Source: Delphinapterus leucas (taxonomy: Eukaryota; Chordata; Mammalia; Artiodactyla; Monodontidae). Taken from it: a stretch of DNA of 64,000 bases. Below, one piece after another: positions 33,926-45,486 of this stretch (position 1 is the first letter of the stretch; every line of letters begins with the position of its first letter). The position numbers and the translations under genes are program-made. Location: assembly GCF_002288925.2 (NCBI RefSeq), contig NW_022098037.1:7955321-8019320 (forward strand), read 5' to 3'. The notes beneath the pieces are model-generated. The model was not told where the DNA came from. It worked only from the letters and a program-made list of their open reading frames with translations, and did no database searches.

Positions 33926-36900
33926 GAACTCAGAGTCAAGTTTGGGGAAAACAAGTAACAGGGCAGGAGTGGGAGACAGAGAAAACAGATGGTGTCTAGG
34001 CAGAAACTAGATAAACTCTGAAAGAGTACAGGTCAAGGGCAAAAAAGGGCAGCAAGAACAGTTTTCTGGAGTAACGTAAAAGCAGCTACACTTTCAGTTA
34101 TTAGCGGAGGAGGAAAAAGTTAGTGTATGGCTGAACAAGTTTCAAGATGTTTGGCAATACAGACGAGTACTATGGTGAGCATTTGCCATGCTTTCCACTG
34201 CCCAGCAGCTGAATCACCACCATCGGTCAGGATAGGCAAGGTTAAGTGACAGTAACAAACGATCCCCCAAAGTGCTGTGGATTTAAATAATGACATTGAT
34301 TTCTGACTCACACTACTTGTCCATCACTGGTTGGTAAGGAGGATTTGCTCGCTGTAGCCGCTCGGGGACTTAGACTGAAAGTAACACCATCTTACCATAC
34401 TTCCATATTTGCAGAGGTAGGGAAAAGTAAATCGCGAGAGCCATACGCTAACTTTTAGTGTTTCTGTCCTCATTATTCATATTTAACTGGCCAGACGAGT
34501 TAGTCACATTGCTAAACCTGAGTCGATGGGGATAAATAATGCACTTCTCCTACGATAAGGGTAGTGAGTATAAGTGATAACAGTCTACCTCATCCAGTAC
34601 TGTAATTGGGAACTTACCTATCTTATGGCTCCTGGAGGGAAGCAGAGCCTGGCTCCTACCATAGAAATTATAAGTATCTGATAATTTGCCTGCCCAGCCT
34701 TCCTGCCCCTAATCGTATGAGCTGGGGTATGATTTGAACTAGGGTTGATGATATAAAGCACAGTGGGAGGGGAGAATTCTTTCTGGCGAGACGCTGGTGG
34801 CAGGGACAGTTGTGGCAAGCACTCCGGTCACGACTTCCAGCATCATAAGTGTAAACCGGGGTATTCAGAGTCCGGTGGTGACCAACACGGAATCCTCACC
34901 TGAGAGTACGTGATGCGATTCAGAACATAGTTACGGCTATGTTGCTTTCTGGCACACCTCTACATCTTAAACCCTAGTTCTCCAGCATTCCAATCAGTTC
35001 TGTGAGCTCCCCAATGTCTTTTCAGTTAACACCTTTAAACCAGCGCATACGTCTCTGTTGCTTGCATCTAAGAATCATGATTCATACACGTGATCTCTTC
35101 TTATCCTATTTATCATAGTATTTTGCAAACAGCTGAACAAAAGCTGCTTTGGCTAAACGGAAGAATATGATTCCTATCACTTTAAATATAGATTTTTTTT
35201 GTAAAGTTATCAATGGACATAAACTAAAAAAAAAAAAAAAAAAATTTCTCCAAGGTATGAAAAGCAATACTCTTCTTTCTACTGCATTAATCTCTTCTAA
35301 TTTTGACATGATTGACAAGATCATTTGCTTAGTGTATGACGAAATTCAGACTTTCTTGGAAGGGGGCGTCAATGACATGCTTTCGTGGCCATCGGTTATG
35401 CTCACAAACTGGATCCTGTGGTTGTACAGGAAGCACTAGCCTGTTTCTCTTGGCAGCTGTTTTTATACTGGTGGGATGTATTTGAAGATGTGTTGCCATA
35501 ATGATAACAACAACAACAACAAAATATGTATTGAGACATTGTCATTTGTCAGGAGCCAAGTTTCATACTTTATATACATTATATTGGCTAAAATAGACAT
35601 ACTTGTGGTACTCTGGGAAGGCCTGGAAATTTGGTGGTGTGGTCCCATTCTTAGAATGTGAAATGATTCAAGCAAAGTCAAGACTGCAGGCTTAGCTAGA
35701 TTGCTAAATAATAAATGTATGCTATTCACTTCCAGGGAAACTGGGTAAGAGAGTATGGAAGAGTTGGTAGAAATGGAAATGAATTCTCTTTGTATAGCAG
35801 CCTCAGAACATTCAAATTTCCAAAGTTAAATAATCTAGAACTTTTTTTGCAAGTAAATAGTAATAAAAAGGTAACTCAGTGTTAGATGAATGGAACTACC
35901 ATTATACTGGAAAATGGATACATTTGGGGGAAATTAATATAAAGTCCAACTGAGGATGTTTAGAACCCATGAGTTCCTACACATTTGTTTCTAATTCTAA
36001 GCAAGGCTCTTATTAAAAAAATATGAATTCTTAATTTGCCTACATGAAGCCCATTTGACTTTCCATTTTCACTGTTGTTTTCAAGGTAGTAGCCATTTTG
36101 TTTTTCCTTCTCCTTTTTAAAGTCACCAGTTTCTCAAATCTGAGCTCGTTCAAATTGAACTCACTTTTCTCTCCAGTACACAGGTCGCATGAGTAGACCC
36201 GGAGAGAAAAAAAAGATTTCAGAAAACACAATTCTTTTGAGGAGTCACTGTGCCTGCTGCAAAATTATTCGAATGAAAAGATCTTTTTTTTTTTGAGGTA
36301 AAACGACAATTAAGTTCGACCTCCCCTGTTCAAATTAAAAAAAAAGAGAAAAACGAGTGTAATGAAGAATCTGACTCCTTCCTCTAATTTTACAAGTTCA
36401 ATGGTAATCTAACCGTGCCATTCATTTACAGAAACCATTAATTTTACTATGTGGCTGAAAGTAGTAGGCCTCAGCTTTCATTCTCTTACTTTTCCCCTCC
36501 CTTAGTCTTTGTGTGTGCACCTGTTCGGGCCACTTTAGCATCCCATTTGTAAAACTTTGGATAATCCTCTGGCACTAACCCTGGTGTGATAATACTTCTG
36601 TTATTCAGCGGCCTAATTACAAAGGACAACACAGATACAACACTTCAGTCCTATTTTTTAATAGCTGATTTGCCAATTTCGCCAAGCTCCAAAGAGAATG
36701 GTTTCCAAACCTTGCTGGATTTAAACTTAATCTGAATTGGTTCAGCACACGGAACACCAATACCTCAGAGTAGAACTTTTGTTCTTAGATTTTTGGACAC
36801 CTCGTTCATTCTCCCACCTTCTCTCCTTTTAAATTGTGATGTTAGGAATCTGTTTAGTTTTTAGAATATAGTTGAATAGTATCATTAGAGCATTTTAAAG

Positions 36901-38214
36901 CATTCCCCAACATCTTTGGAGACAACTGTTGACATCCTCCAATAACAAGACAGAGAATTGGAGCTTTTGGCACTAAAGAGTTCCTTTGCTCCATCAAACT
37001 AAGTGAAAGACGAACAAGTCTTACTTCTTAATTTAACAAATTTTTCTGAGGGTGATATCTTCAGAATTGGAGCTCAGTACACGAAAAAAATGTGTCTAAT
37101 ATTTCTTTTCTGGTTTACGACAGAAAAAAAGAGGATTATTTTTAATTCATGGCAAACCCAAGGAAAGGATCATTACTTCAGTACAGATAAGCCTCCCAGC
37201 ATCTGTGTACTTAACTCTGCTTCTTTGATCTAGAAATGGGACTGGAGAGCTGGCAATAAGAGACAACCTTATGAGTTCTGGGTAATTCCTGGTCCATGGA
37301 GAATATACTGAAGTTTTGAGGGATCAACTAAATCTCTCTCCCAAAACATGTTTTGGGAGTGTCTAAGGGCACTGGGCAACTGAAGGCAGCCCCTACCACT
37401 TTCTTAATCCCTTGATTTTGAAACCCCAAATAACTTAAGGGAAACTTAATACATATGTTTCTGATTCGCTTACACTGCTTCATCAAAATGGTGTTTCGTA
37501 AGAGCTATTTGATATCTAAGAAGCCTTCGCAGTCCTCTTTCTAAGCCTTTTATTTTGCTCCAGGAAATCACATTTTCTTCGTGTTCAGCAGAATTGGAAG
37601 CAGGGAAGGCGTAAGTTTGGTTCTAAAGGTCATACTCACAAAATCAGCAGAAGTTTGGATGTTGGCAGAATTTGTTGCTGTCCTCTGCTACAGCACCAGA
37701 TAAGTGGAAAATCTGACAGGTGAAAAACTCAAGGATATTATCAAAAGCAGGACACCACAGGTTAATTTCACTGACTATTCCATATAGTAATTTCATCGAA
37801 ACACACATTTCTGCTTTCCAAGATACTAATTGTCACATATTAAATGACAGAAGACTAATAAACATGTTAATCCCATTTTACAGGTGGAAAATATGTCATA
37901 GACTAAAGTGACACTTGTTTTAGTCCAAAATGACACTATCGTTTGTTAAAAATACCAGCTACACTGAGTCATATAACCAGTTCCTGAGTCATATAACAAT
38001 GTTGAAAAATATGTAGAAGAAAAGACATCTCTTTTAGATCATAGGAGAGTACATTAACTATGGGGGATTTTAATGTTTTAGGGGAAAATTCAAAGTTTGA
38101 AATTTGAATTATTGACTGATCACTGAAATTCTCAAAAAGAATGATAATCAATGAACACCACCAAAGTAAAGCCAGTTATCTGTGAGTGGTTTAGAATAAT
38201 ATACTGGTATATCT
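33926..38214. other. Largely unique sequence, no gene seen
   Basis: The longest stretch with few recognisable repeats: an A-run at 35228-35244 and a CAA microsatellite at 35503-35521. The part at about 34240-34370 may be an unnamed old repeat. ORFs are all under 100 codons without domains. The interval 36100-36750 is a candidate noncoding regulatory block, listed separately. Confidence 0.5.
36100..36750. promoter_or_regulatory. Candidate conserved noncoding element
   Basis: Repeat-free, balanced composition, with motifs such as 'ggcctaattacaaaggac', 'accattaattttac' and 'gctgatttgccaatttcgcc' that look like clustered homeodomain, SOX and related sites. Pure inference from composition; conservation was not tested. 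Confidence 0.2.
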
Positions 38215-38320
38215 TACCATTTACTGAGCACTTATGGTTCAGGCGCTGTGCTAAATATTATTTCATTTAATTCTCACATAATCTGATGAAATATGTGCCA
38301 TTATTTTTATAAGCATTTTT
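38215..38320 (-). mobile_element. MIR fragment, antisense
   Basis: 'ttactgagcacttatggttc', 'aggcgctgtgctaaatatta', 'atttaattctcacataatct' match the antisense MIR 3' part. Confidence 0.75.
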
Positions 38321-38754
38321 TTAATGAGTGCATTTCTTACGTTAGTGCAACATTTTTATCCTATAGCACACGATTAACATGCTCAGTTTCATGAACAGTG
38401 TAAAATTTGCACATAAATACTCTAGGTATTGTTATAAGTTGGACGTTATAAACCACAGACCAGGTATTCTCTCTATTATAACAGCCTTAAGTACTGCACA
38501 GCAGCTTTTGCAGGTATGTGCTTGTCCAGTTGACCTTTGCCAAAATGCTCTTCCCTGCACTGGTTGGGAAATGTATCTTATTTGTCTAACATTTTCTTGG
38601 GTCTGGTAGTTCTTTGATCCTTAGAAAACATGGCAATTGGGATGAGACTCACAACAAGTCAGGTTTTCCCTAAGGATAAAATGAGGAGACGCAAATCTGG
38701 AATGTTAGGAGAATCTTCCACGAGGAGATGGTACTTCAGCAGTGCCCTCTGTGA

Positions 38755-38890
38755 AGGTGGCAGTTATATTCTAGAGGGTACATTCTAGATATATTTATTA
38801 TTGTTGTTACCCAACACCTATCACAGTGCCCGGCAGGTAGCAGGTCCTCAGGAAATTTTTGTTGAGTGAAAGGATGAATAAATGACTAAG
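38755..38890 (+). mobile_element. L2 3' terminus
   Basis: 'cacctatcacagtgcccggc', 'aggtagcaggtcctcaggaa' and 'tttttgttgagtgaaagg' match the L2 tail. Confidence 0.7.
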
Positions 38891-39089
38891 TAAGAAATAA
38901 ATGTCTTTATATTCCCTAGCCATGAGTTAGCCATGAATAGAAAACTGCTGAGATAGCTTGTGATTTTCATTCCTGAGGTCTCTGCTTCTGTGCAGACTTA
39001 TATCTGGGGGATTAAGCAGTTGGCTCTACTCTGTGAGTTAAGTGGGAATGACCTTTTTCTCTTTCCATGCAGAGCAGCATTAGCGTCAA

Positions 39090-39605
39090 GAGCTGTGCCA
39101 TGGAGCTTGTGCTGACTGGCTCCCAGGTGGTCCCTGGTGCCTCGCTCCTCCCATATCTTGCCCCGTGTCGTCCTTTCTTATGTTGAGTAGGACTGACCTA
39201 TGTAACCAATAAGACATTGAAGAAATGACGGAGTGTGACCTCAGGTCGTAAAAGACATTATGGCTTCCACCTGTTGTCTCTTAGGTCACTTGCTCGGTGG
39301 GGAGCAGTCACCACGTGTGAGGACACTCAAGCAGCCTGATGGAGGATGCATGTGGTGAGACCCTGAAGGATTGACTGGACAGCCATGTGGGCCGACAATC
39401 TTCCAGCCCCAGGCAAGCCTTCGGATGACTGCAGTCTTGGCCGACATCTTGACAACAATCTTATGAGAGACCCTGAGCCAGAAGCACTCACCCCAGCTGC
39501 TCCTGAGCTCCTGGCCTCCAAAAACTGAGACCCAAAAATGCTCATTGCTGCCTTCAGGTGCCAAGTGTTGAGGTGACTTCTTTGGCAGCAACAGCTAATA
39601 CAGAG
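39090..39605 (+). mobile_element. MLT1-type LTR (ERVL-MaLR)
   Basis: Contains the MLT1 blocks 'agccccaggcaagccttcgg', 'atgactgcagtcttggccga', 'catcttgacaacaatcttat', gagagaccctgagccagaa and a terminal 'cagctaatacag'. It explains the two overlapping minus-strand frames of 101 and 108 codons. No viral coding sequence. Confidence 0.82.
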
Positions 39606-39793
39606 TTGCATCGAGTGGCACAAAATCAGACTCACACTTAAGAAACTAAACATATATTATCAGTTGGCTTATCTTCTTCATATTGATCCATCAGAAAGCA
39701 GTTATGAGACTCAATCTTTCACATAAGAATAGGCCTAACAATATCTTTTCCTAGTCATGTTCACACTAGGGCTAGGGTGGAATTTGTGGAGAT

Positions 39794-39798
<5 letters not shown>

Positions 39799-39837
<39 letters not shown>
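39799..39837. repeat. (TG)n microsatellite
   Basis: About nineteen uninterrupted TG units; likely polymorphic and able to adopt Z-DNA. Confidence 0.97.
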
Positions 39838-39839
<2 letters not shown>

Positions 39840-40066
39840 AAGGTCCCCAGTGATTTTGATTCATAGTGAAAATAATTCTGAAGCATTATGAAAATTGGAT
39901 TCTGGTGTCTGGTCTACTATGTGACAATGGTTATGACAATGGTCAGGATGCTTTATCTCTCCGGATTGTACAATCAAAACTCCCTTTTAGTTAAAAATTG
40001 TATGAATAAAGTATATCAACTAAACAAAACAAGGCCTGACAATGGTAGTCAGTATTCTTGGACTCT

Positions 40067-40301
40067 TTTTTGTTTTTTAAGTTTTTGCCTGCATTGGGTC
40101 TTCGCTACACACTGCAGGCATCTCATTGCAGTGGACTTCCCCGTTGCAGAACACGGGCTCCAGGCATGCGGGATTCAGTAGTTGTGGCGCACGGGCCTAG
40201 TTGCTCCACAGCATGTGGGATCCTCCCAGACCAGGGATGGAACCCATGTCCCCTGCATTGGCAGGCGGATTCTTAACCATTACGCCACTATGGACGTCCC
40301 C
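40067..40301 (-). mobile_element. CHR-type SINE, older form, antisense
   Basis: Antisense copy with 'gcattgggtcttcgc', 'agtagttgtggcgcacggg' and a decayed head 'cgccactatggacgtcccc'. TSD agtattcttggactct (40051-40066) and agtatccttggacttt (40302-40317), two differences. The diverged head and the 'cagtagttgtgg' block group it with the 18990 copy. Confidence 0.93.
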
Positions 40302-40834
40302 AGTATCCTTGGACTTTAAAGATGGGTACATGTCAGTGATTGACACAGAAGAGAGTTTGTTTTAAGGTGAGCGTGAGTATGATGTTATCCCAAAGGTCTT
40401 TGGTACACAGCCGCCCCTACACACTGTGTTAGAAGCTCACAGAGCATCTGGCCTGACTCCCAAAGAACAGAGATGTAGCAAGTCATCAGTGTAGACAAAT
40501 GGCATTTTGGAGATTATTTATCAACCACCAAAGATTTCATTTTCCACTGCCTGTTTGGAGACAGCATGGTCTGATGCGTGAAGGAGGGGAATTCAAGCGC
40601 TTCAGAAAGTCGGTTCCTGGCATCAGCCAGAGCATGACCTCAGCCAGGTTTCTTACCTCCGTGGAAGAACATTTCTGCTGACACTGGGGACACGAATGGT
40701 TGTGACACCTTGTGACACTGGGTAAGATGTGGGGTGAGGCACAGTCACCACTGAATTCAGTGCACAAGCCTTGGGAGCTTCAGGCAAGACGTGTCCTCCG
40801 TAAGAAACAAACTGAAATTGTGGTATATGGGCTG

Positions 40835-40990
40835 CTTGAATCCTTTCTTTACCACTTACTGGAAGTATGACTGGATAAATTAGTCCATCACTCCAAGTGT
40901 CATCCTGTGAAAATGGGCCTAAAAAAATAATATCCATCTCATAGAGGTGTTGAAGGATCAAATAAAGCTTCCAGCATCTTGTGTTATCTA
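40835..40990 (+). mobile_element. MIR SINE fragment
   Basis: 'accacttactggaagtatga', a 'cctgtgaaaatgggcc' block and 'catctcatagaggtgttgaa' follow MIR order. Confidence 0.65.
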
Positions 40991-42287
40991 AATAATAGGA
41001 TCCAATATCATAGGAATTATTATTACAATTCTGCCTAGGATTCAAGTGCTTTGACTATGAATAACCTCTTTGGAGATAGGCTTTGGGGAGGTTTAAGCTT
41101 GTCTTATTTTTTATCTTTTTATTTTTTTCCAGAGAGATACTTACATTTCAACTAGGAGTTACAGAATATTTACAAATTCTATCTCTAAACCAGACCAGAG
41201 AGAAGGCATGGATTCTTTCACAACCAGAAAAGCGGGAAGCTAAAAAGCAATGTATGATTTTAGAAGTCTTATTTCATTTGGACCGATGGAGAACTTTTTG
41301 TTCCTGAAAGGGGGAGGGCCTTTCATGAGACGGACAGTAATGTCATTATTCATGCTGTAAGCCAGCCCACTTCAACTGCTGGTCTTCACAATGCTTACAA
41401 GTGTAATAAAAAAAAGAATACAAAAAAACCACTTGCTTCCTTTTTTTTATGAGTATTGACATTCTTGTGCAGTATTAGGAGAGCTAATTTAGCTTCCAGT
41501 TCTAAGAATTTTTGAATCTATAGCCAGTAATTATTGGCATTCAGAGGTACAAAAGAGGAAAACAAAGCTTGCAAATTCTAGCACATTCATGTGGGATTGG
41601 GAGCTGAATTAGGATCCTCACACCCCATTGAATGATCAGCCCCCCTATTAGAGCCTTATTAAAATGGTAATGATTATATGCCAGCTATAGGCAGGCAGCC
41701 GCACCTGTCAAAAACTACCCCGATTATCCTGTTCATTGAACTGTCTGGCTCTTGAATCAGTGTCTCAGGTTTACTTCTCTGTGAAGTTTTTTTTCCTCCT
41801 GTCTTAAATTTTAAAAGATACAAGAACAAATATTTCTTTGGGGTCACAGAACACTCTTGTAGTTTGTTATATCTTTTCCTCATTTTCTGTTTTTGTGTCT
41901 GGTATGGCAATAGGATACGGGAGTTATCCTCTCTTCGGTTTAAAATAAAAACAGGAGAAAGAAACAGAAGAAATGTAAAGCCCCATCCAAATAAAAATTC
42001 TCATGTTAGCAAAAGATAATGCAAATCTATAATGCAACTGAAAACTGGGATTATTCAATTGTCAATTACAAGTACTGTGATCAAGGCAGAGATTCTTTTT
42101 ACTCATGCATCTCTTGCCACACCTAGAGATCTGTTGTTCTTCATTTAAAAACACATAAAACAATAATATGTTTTATTTGAAATCACTTTTTTTTTTCCTA
42201 GATGAACCATACCATTGAATGCACAATGCTATTCTCTTACAAGACTAAATTCTGCCCTCACTGGGAGGAAAAGTGTCTTTTAAAGTA
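40991..42287. other. Largely unique; possible regulatory block
   Basis: No coding frame recognised. The part 42000-42170 has 'gataatgcaaatc' (octamer), 'caattgtcaattac' (paired homeodomain-type) and 'gtgatcaaggc' (TCF/LEF-type) motifs. These may be a conserved element or chance in AT-rich DNA. Confidence 0.35.
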
Positions 42288-42384
42288 CAGTCACACCTCC
42301 ATCTCCAAAGGGGATTGGTTCCAGGACCCCTGCGGATACCAAAATCCGCAGGTGCTAAAGTCCCTTATATAAAATGGCATAGCA

Positions 42385-44030
42385 GGAAGACCTTCAAGAT
42401 GACAGAGGAGTAAGACGTGGAGATCACCTTCCTCCCCAGAAATACATCAGAAATAGGTCTACATGTGGAACAACTCCTACAGAACACCTACTGAACGCTG
42501 GCAGAAGACCTCAGACTCCCCAAAAGGCAAGAAATTCCCCACGTACTTGGGTAGGGCAAAAGAAAAAAGGAAAAACAGAGACAAAAGAATAGGGATGGGT
42601 CCTGCACCTCTGGGAGGGAGCTGGGAAGGAGAAGAAGTTTCCACACACTAGGAAGCCCCTTCACTGGCGGAGACGGGGCGGGGGGGGGAGCTTCGGAGCC
42701 ACAGAGGCAAGCGCAGCAGCAGGGGTGCAGAGGGCAAAGTGGAAATTTTCCCGCACGCAGGATGGCTGCCGACCGGCACTCACCAGCCCGAGAGGCTTGT
42801 CTGCTCACCCGCCAGGGCGGGCGGGGGCTGAGGCTTGGACTTTGGAGGTTAGATCCCAGGGAGAGGACTGGGGTTGGCGGCGTGAACACAGCCTGAAGGG
42901 GCTAGTGAGCCACAGCTAGCCGGGAGGGAGTCCGGGAAAAAGTGTGGAGCTGCCTAAGAGGCAAGTGACTATTGTTTCCTGCTGCGCGAGGAGAGGGGAT
43001 TCAGAGCACCGCCTAAACAAGCTCCGGAGACGAGCCACGGCTATCAGCACGGACACCAGAGATGTGCATGAAATGCTAAGGCTGTTGCTGCCGCCACCAA
43101 GAAGCCCGTGTGCGAGCACAGGTCACTATCCACACCCCCCTTCCGGGGAGCCTGTGCAGCCCGCCACTGCCAGGGTCCCATGATCCAGGGACAACTTCCC
43201 CGGGAGAACGCACGGCGCGCCTCAGGCTGGTGCAACGTCATGCTGGCCTCTACCGCCGCAGGCTCGCCCCGCAACCGTACCCCTCCCTCCCCCCACCCTG
43301 AGTGAGCTGGAGCCCCCGAATCAGCTGCTCCTTTAACCCCGTCCTGTCTGAGCGAGGAACAGACGCCCTCCGGCGACCTACACGCAGAGGCGGGGCCAAA
43401 TCCAAAGCTGAACCCCGGGAGCTGTTAGAACAAAGAAGAGAAAGGGAAATCTCTCCCAGCAGCCTCAGGAGCAGCGGATTAAATCTCCACAATCCACTTG
43501 ATGTATCCTGCACCTGTGGAATACCTGAATAGACAACGAGTCATCCCAAAATTGAGGCAGTGGACTTTGGGAGCAAACTGTAGGTTTGTTTTCTGCATCT
43601 AATTTTTTTCTGGTTTTAGGTTTATCTTAGTTTAGTATTTAGAGTTTATTATCATTGGTAGATTTGTTTATTGATGTGATTGCTCTCTTCCTTTATATAT
43701 ATATATATATATAGTGTGTATGTGGATGCTTCTTTGTGTGATTTTGTCTGCATAGCTTTGTTTTTACCATTTGTCCTAGGGTTCTGTCTGTCCGTTTTTT
43801 AAGTATAGTATTTAGCACTTCTTATCATTGGTGGATTTGTTTTTTTTGGTTTGGTTGCTCTCTCTTTCAATAATTTTTTAATTTAATAACTATTTTATTT
43901 CCTTTCTCTCTTTCTTTCTCTCTTTCTCTTTCTTTCTTTCTTTCTTTTTCTTTCTTTCCTTCCTCCCTCCCTCCCTCCCTCCTTTCTTCCTTTCTTTCTT
44001 TCTCTTTCTTTCTTTCTTTCTTTCTTTCCT

Positions 44031-44067
<37 letters not shown>

Positions 44068-44593
44068 TTTCTTTCTTTCTTCTCCCTTTTCTCCCAAGCC
44101 AGTTGACAGGGTCTTAGTGCTCCAGCCGCATGTCAGGCCTGTGCCTCTAAGGTGAGAGAGCTGAGTTCAGGACATTGGTCCCCCAGAGACCTTCTGGCTC
44201 CACGTAATATCAAACAGTGAAAGCTCTCCCAGAGATCTCCATCTCAATGCTAAGACCTAGCTCCACTCAACGACCAGCAAGCTACACTGCTGGACACCCT
44301 ATGCCAAACAACTGGGAAGACAGGAACACAACCCCACCCATTAGCAGGGAGGCTGCCTAAAATCATAATAAGGTCACAGACACTCCAAAACACACCACCA
44401 GACTTGGTCCTGCCCACCACAAAGACAAGATCCAGCCTCATCCACCAGAACACAGGCACTAGTCCCCTCCACCAGAAATCCTACACAACCCGCTGAACCA
44501 ACCTTAGCCACTGGGGGAAGACACCAAAAACAACAGGAACTACAAACCTGCAGCCTGTGAAAAGGAGACCCCAAACACAGTAAGTTAAGCAAA
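42385..44593 (+). promoter_or_regulatory. L1 5' UTR / internal promoter region
   Basis: About 2.2 kb. The part 42600-43480 is GC- and CpG-rich ('gagacggggcggggg', cggcgcgcctc), unlike the AT-rich surroundings, as expected for an L1 internal promoter. From about 43560 it becomes T-rich, with a TA run at 43697-43714 and a long CTTT tract, then a GC-moderate leader to ORF1. The frames on both strands here are not genes. Confidence 0.75.
43901..44084. repeat. (CTTT)n / (CCTT)n tract in L1 5' UTR
   Basis: About 184 bases almost wholly C and T, with TTTC units and a central CCTCCCTCC part. The opposite strand reads as a Lys/Glu/Arg frame of 76 codons that is pure simple sequence. Confidence 0.95.
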
Positions 44594-45486
44594 ATGAAAA
44601 GACAGAGAAACACACAGCAGATGAAGGAGCAAGGTAAAAGCCCACCAGACCAAACAAATGAAGAGGAAATAGGCAGTCTACCTGAAAAAGAATTCAGAGT
44701 AATGATAGTAAAGATGATCCAAAATCTTGGAAATAGGATGGAGAAAATACAAGAAACTTTTAACAAGGACCTAGAAGAACTAAAGAGCAAACAAACAATG
44801 AAGACCAACACAATAAATGAAATTAAAAATCTCTAGAAGGAATCAATAGCAGAATAACTGAGGAAGAAGAACGGATAAGTGACCTGGAAGATAAAATAGT
44901 GGAAATAACTACCACAGAGCAGAATAAAGAAAAAAGAATGAAAAGAATTGAGGACAGTCTCAGAGACCTCTGGAACAACATTAAACACACCAACATTCAA
45001 ATTATAGGGGTCCCAGAAGAAGAAGAAAAAAAGAAAGGGACTGGGAAAATATTTGAAGAGATTATGGTTGAAAACTTCCCTAATACGGGAAAGAAAACAG
45101 TCAATAAAGTCCAGGAAGTGCAGAGATTCCCATACAGGATAAATCCAAGGAGAAACACACCAAGACACTTATTAATCAAACTATCAAAAATTAAATACAA
45201 AGAAAAAATATTAAAAGCAGCAAGGGAAAAGCAACAAATAACATACAAGGGTATCCCCATAAGGTTAACAGCTGATCTTTCAGCAGAAACTCTGCAAGCC
45301 AGAAGGGAGTGGCAGGACATATTTAAAGTGATGAAAGGGAAAAACCTACAACCAAGATTCCTCTACCCAGCAAGGATCTCATTCAGATTCAACGGAGAAA
45401 TTAAAACTTTTACAGACAAGAAAAAGCTAAGAGAAATCAGCACCACCAAACCAGCTTTACAACAAATTCTAAAGGAACTTCTCTAA
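44594..45486 (+). pseudogene. L1 ORF1 (RNA-binding chaperone), one frameshift
   Basis: Starts MKRQRNTQQMKEQGKSPPDQ; an 80-codon N-terminal part is followed by a 1-base loss near 44828-44833 that creates TAG at 44834. The correct frame resumes and is open to TAA at 45484. About 297 codons in total. Features: the N-terminal coiled coil (EKIQETFNKDLEELKSKQ), an RRM-type part near residues 130-215 and a C-terminal domain ending TKPALQQILKELL. In the family this protein trimerises and coats L1 RNA. Confidence 0.9.

Noticed and set aside
39286..39653. Overlapping 101- and 108-codon minus-strand frames as a gene
   Set aside because: They coincide with an antisense reading of an MLT1-type LTR.
42463..43532. 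CpG-rich block resembling a CpG-island promoter of a host gene
   Set aside because: It lies wholly inside the full-length L1, downstream of its TSD, and matches an L1 5' UTR position.
43867..44097. 76-codon Lys/Glu/Arg frame on the minus strand
   Set aside because: Pure translation of the CTTT microsatellite in the L1 5' UTR.
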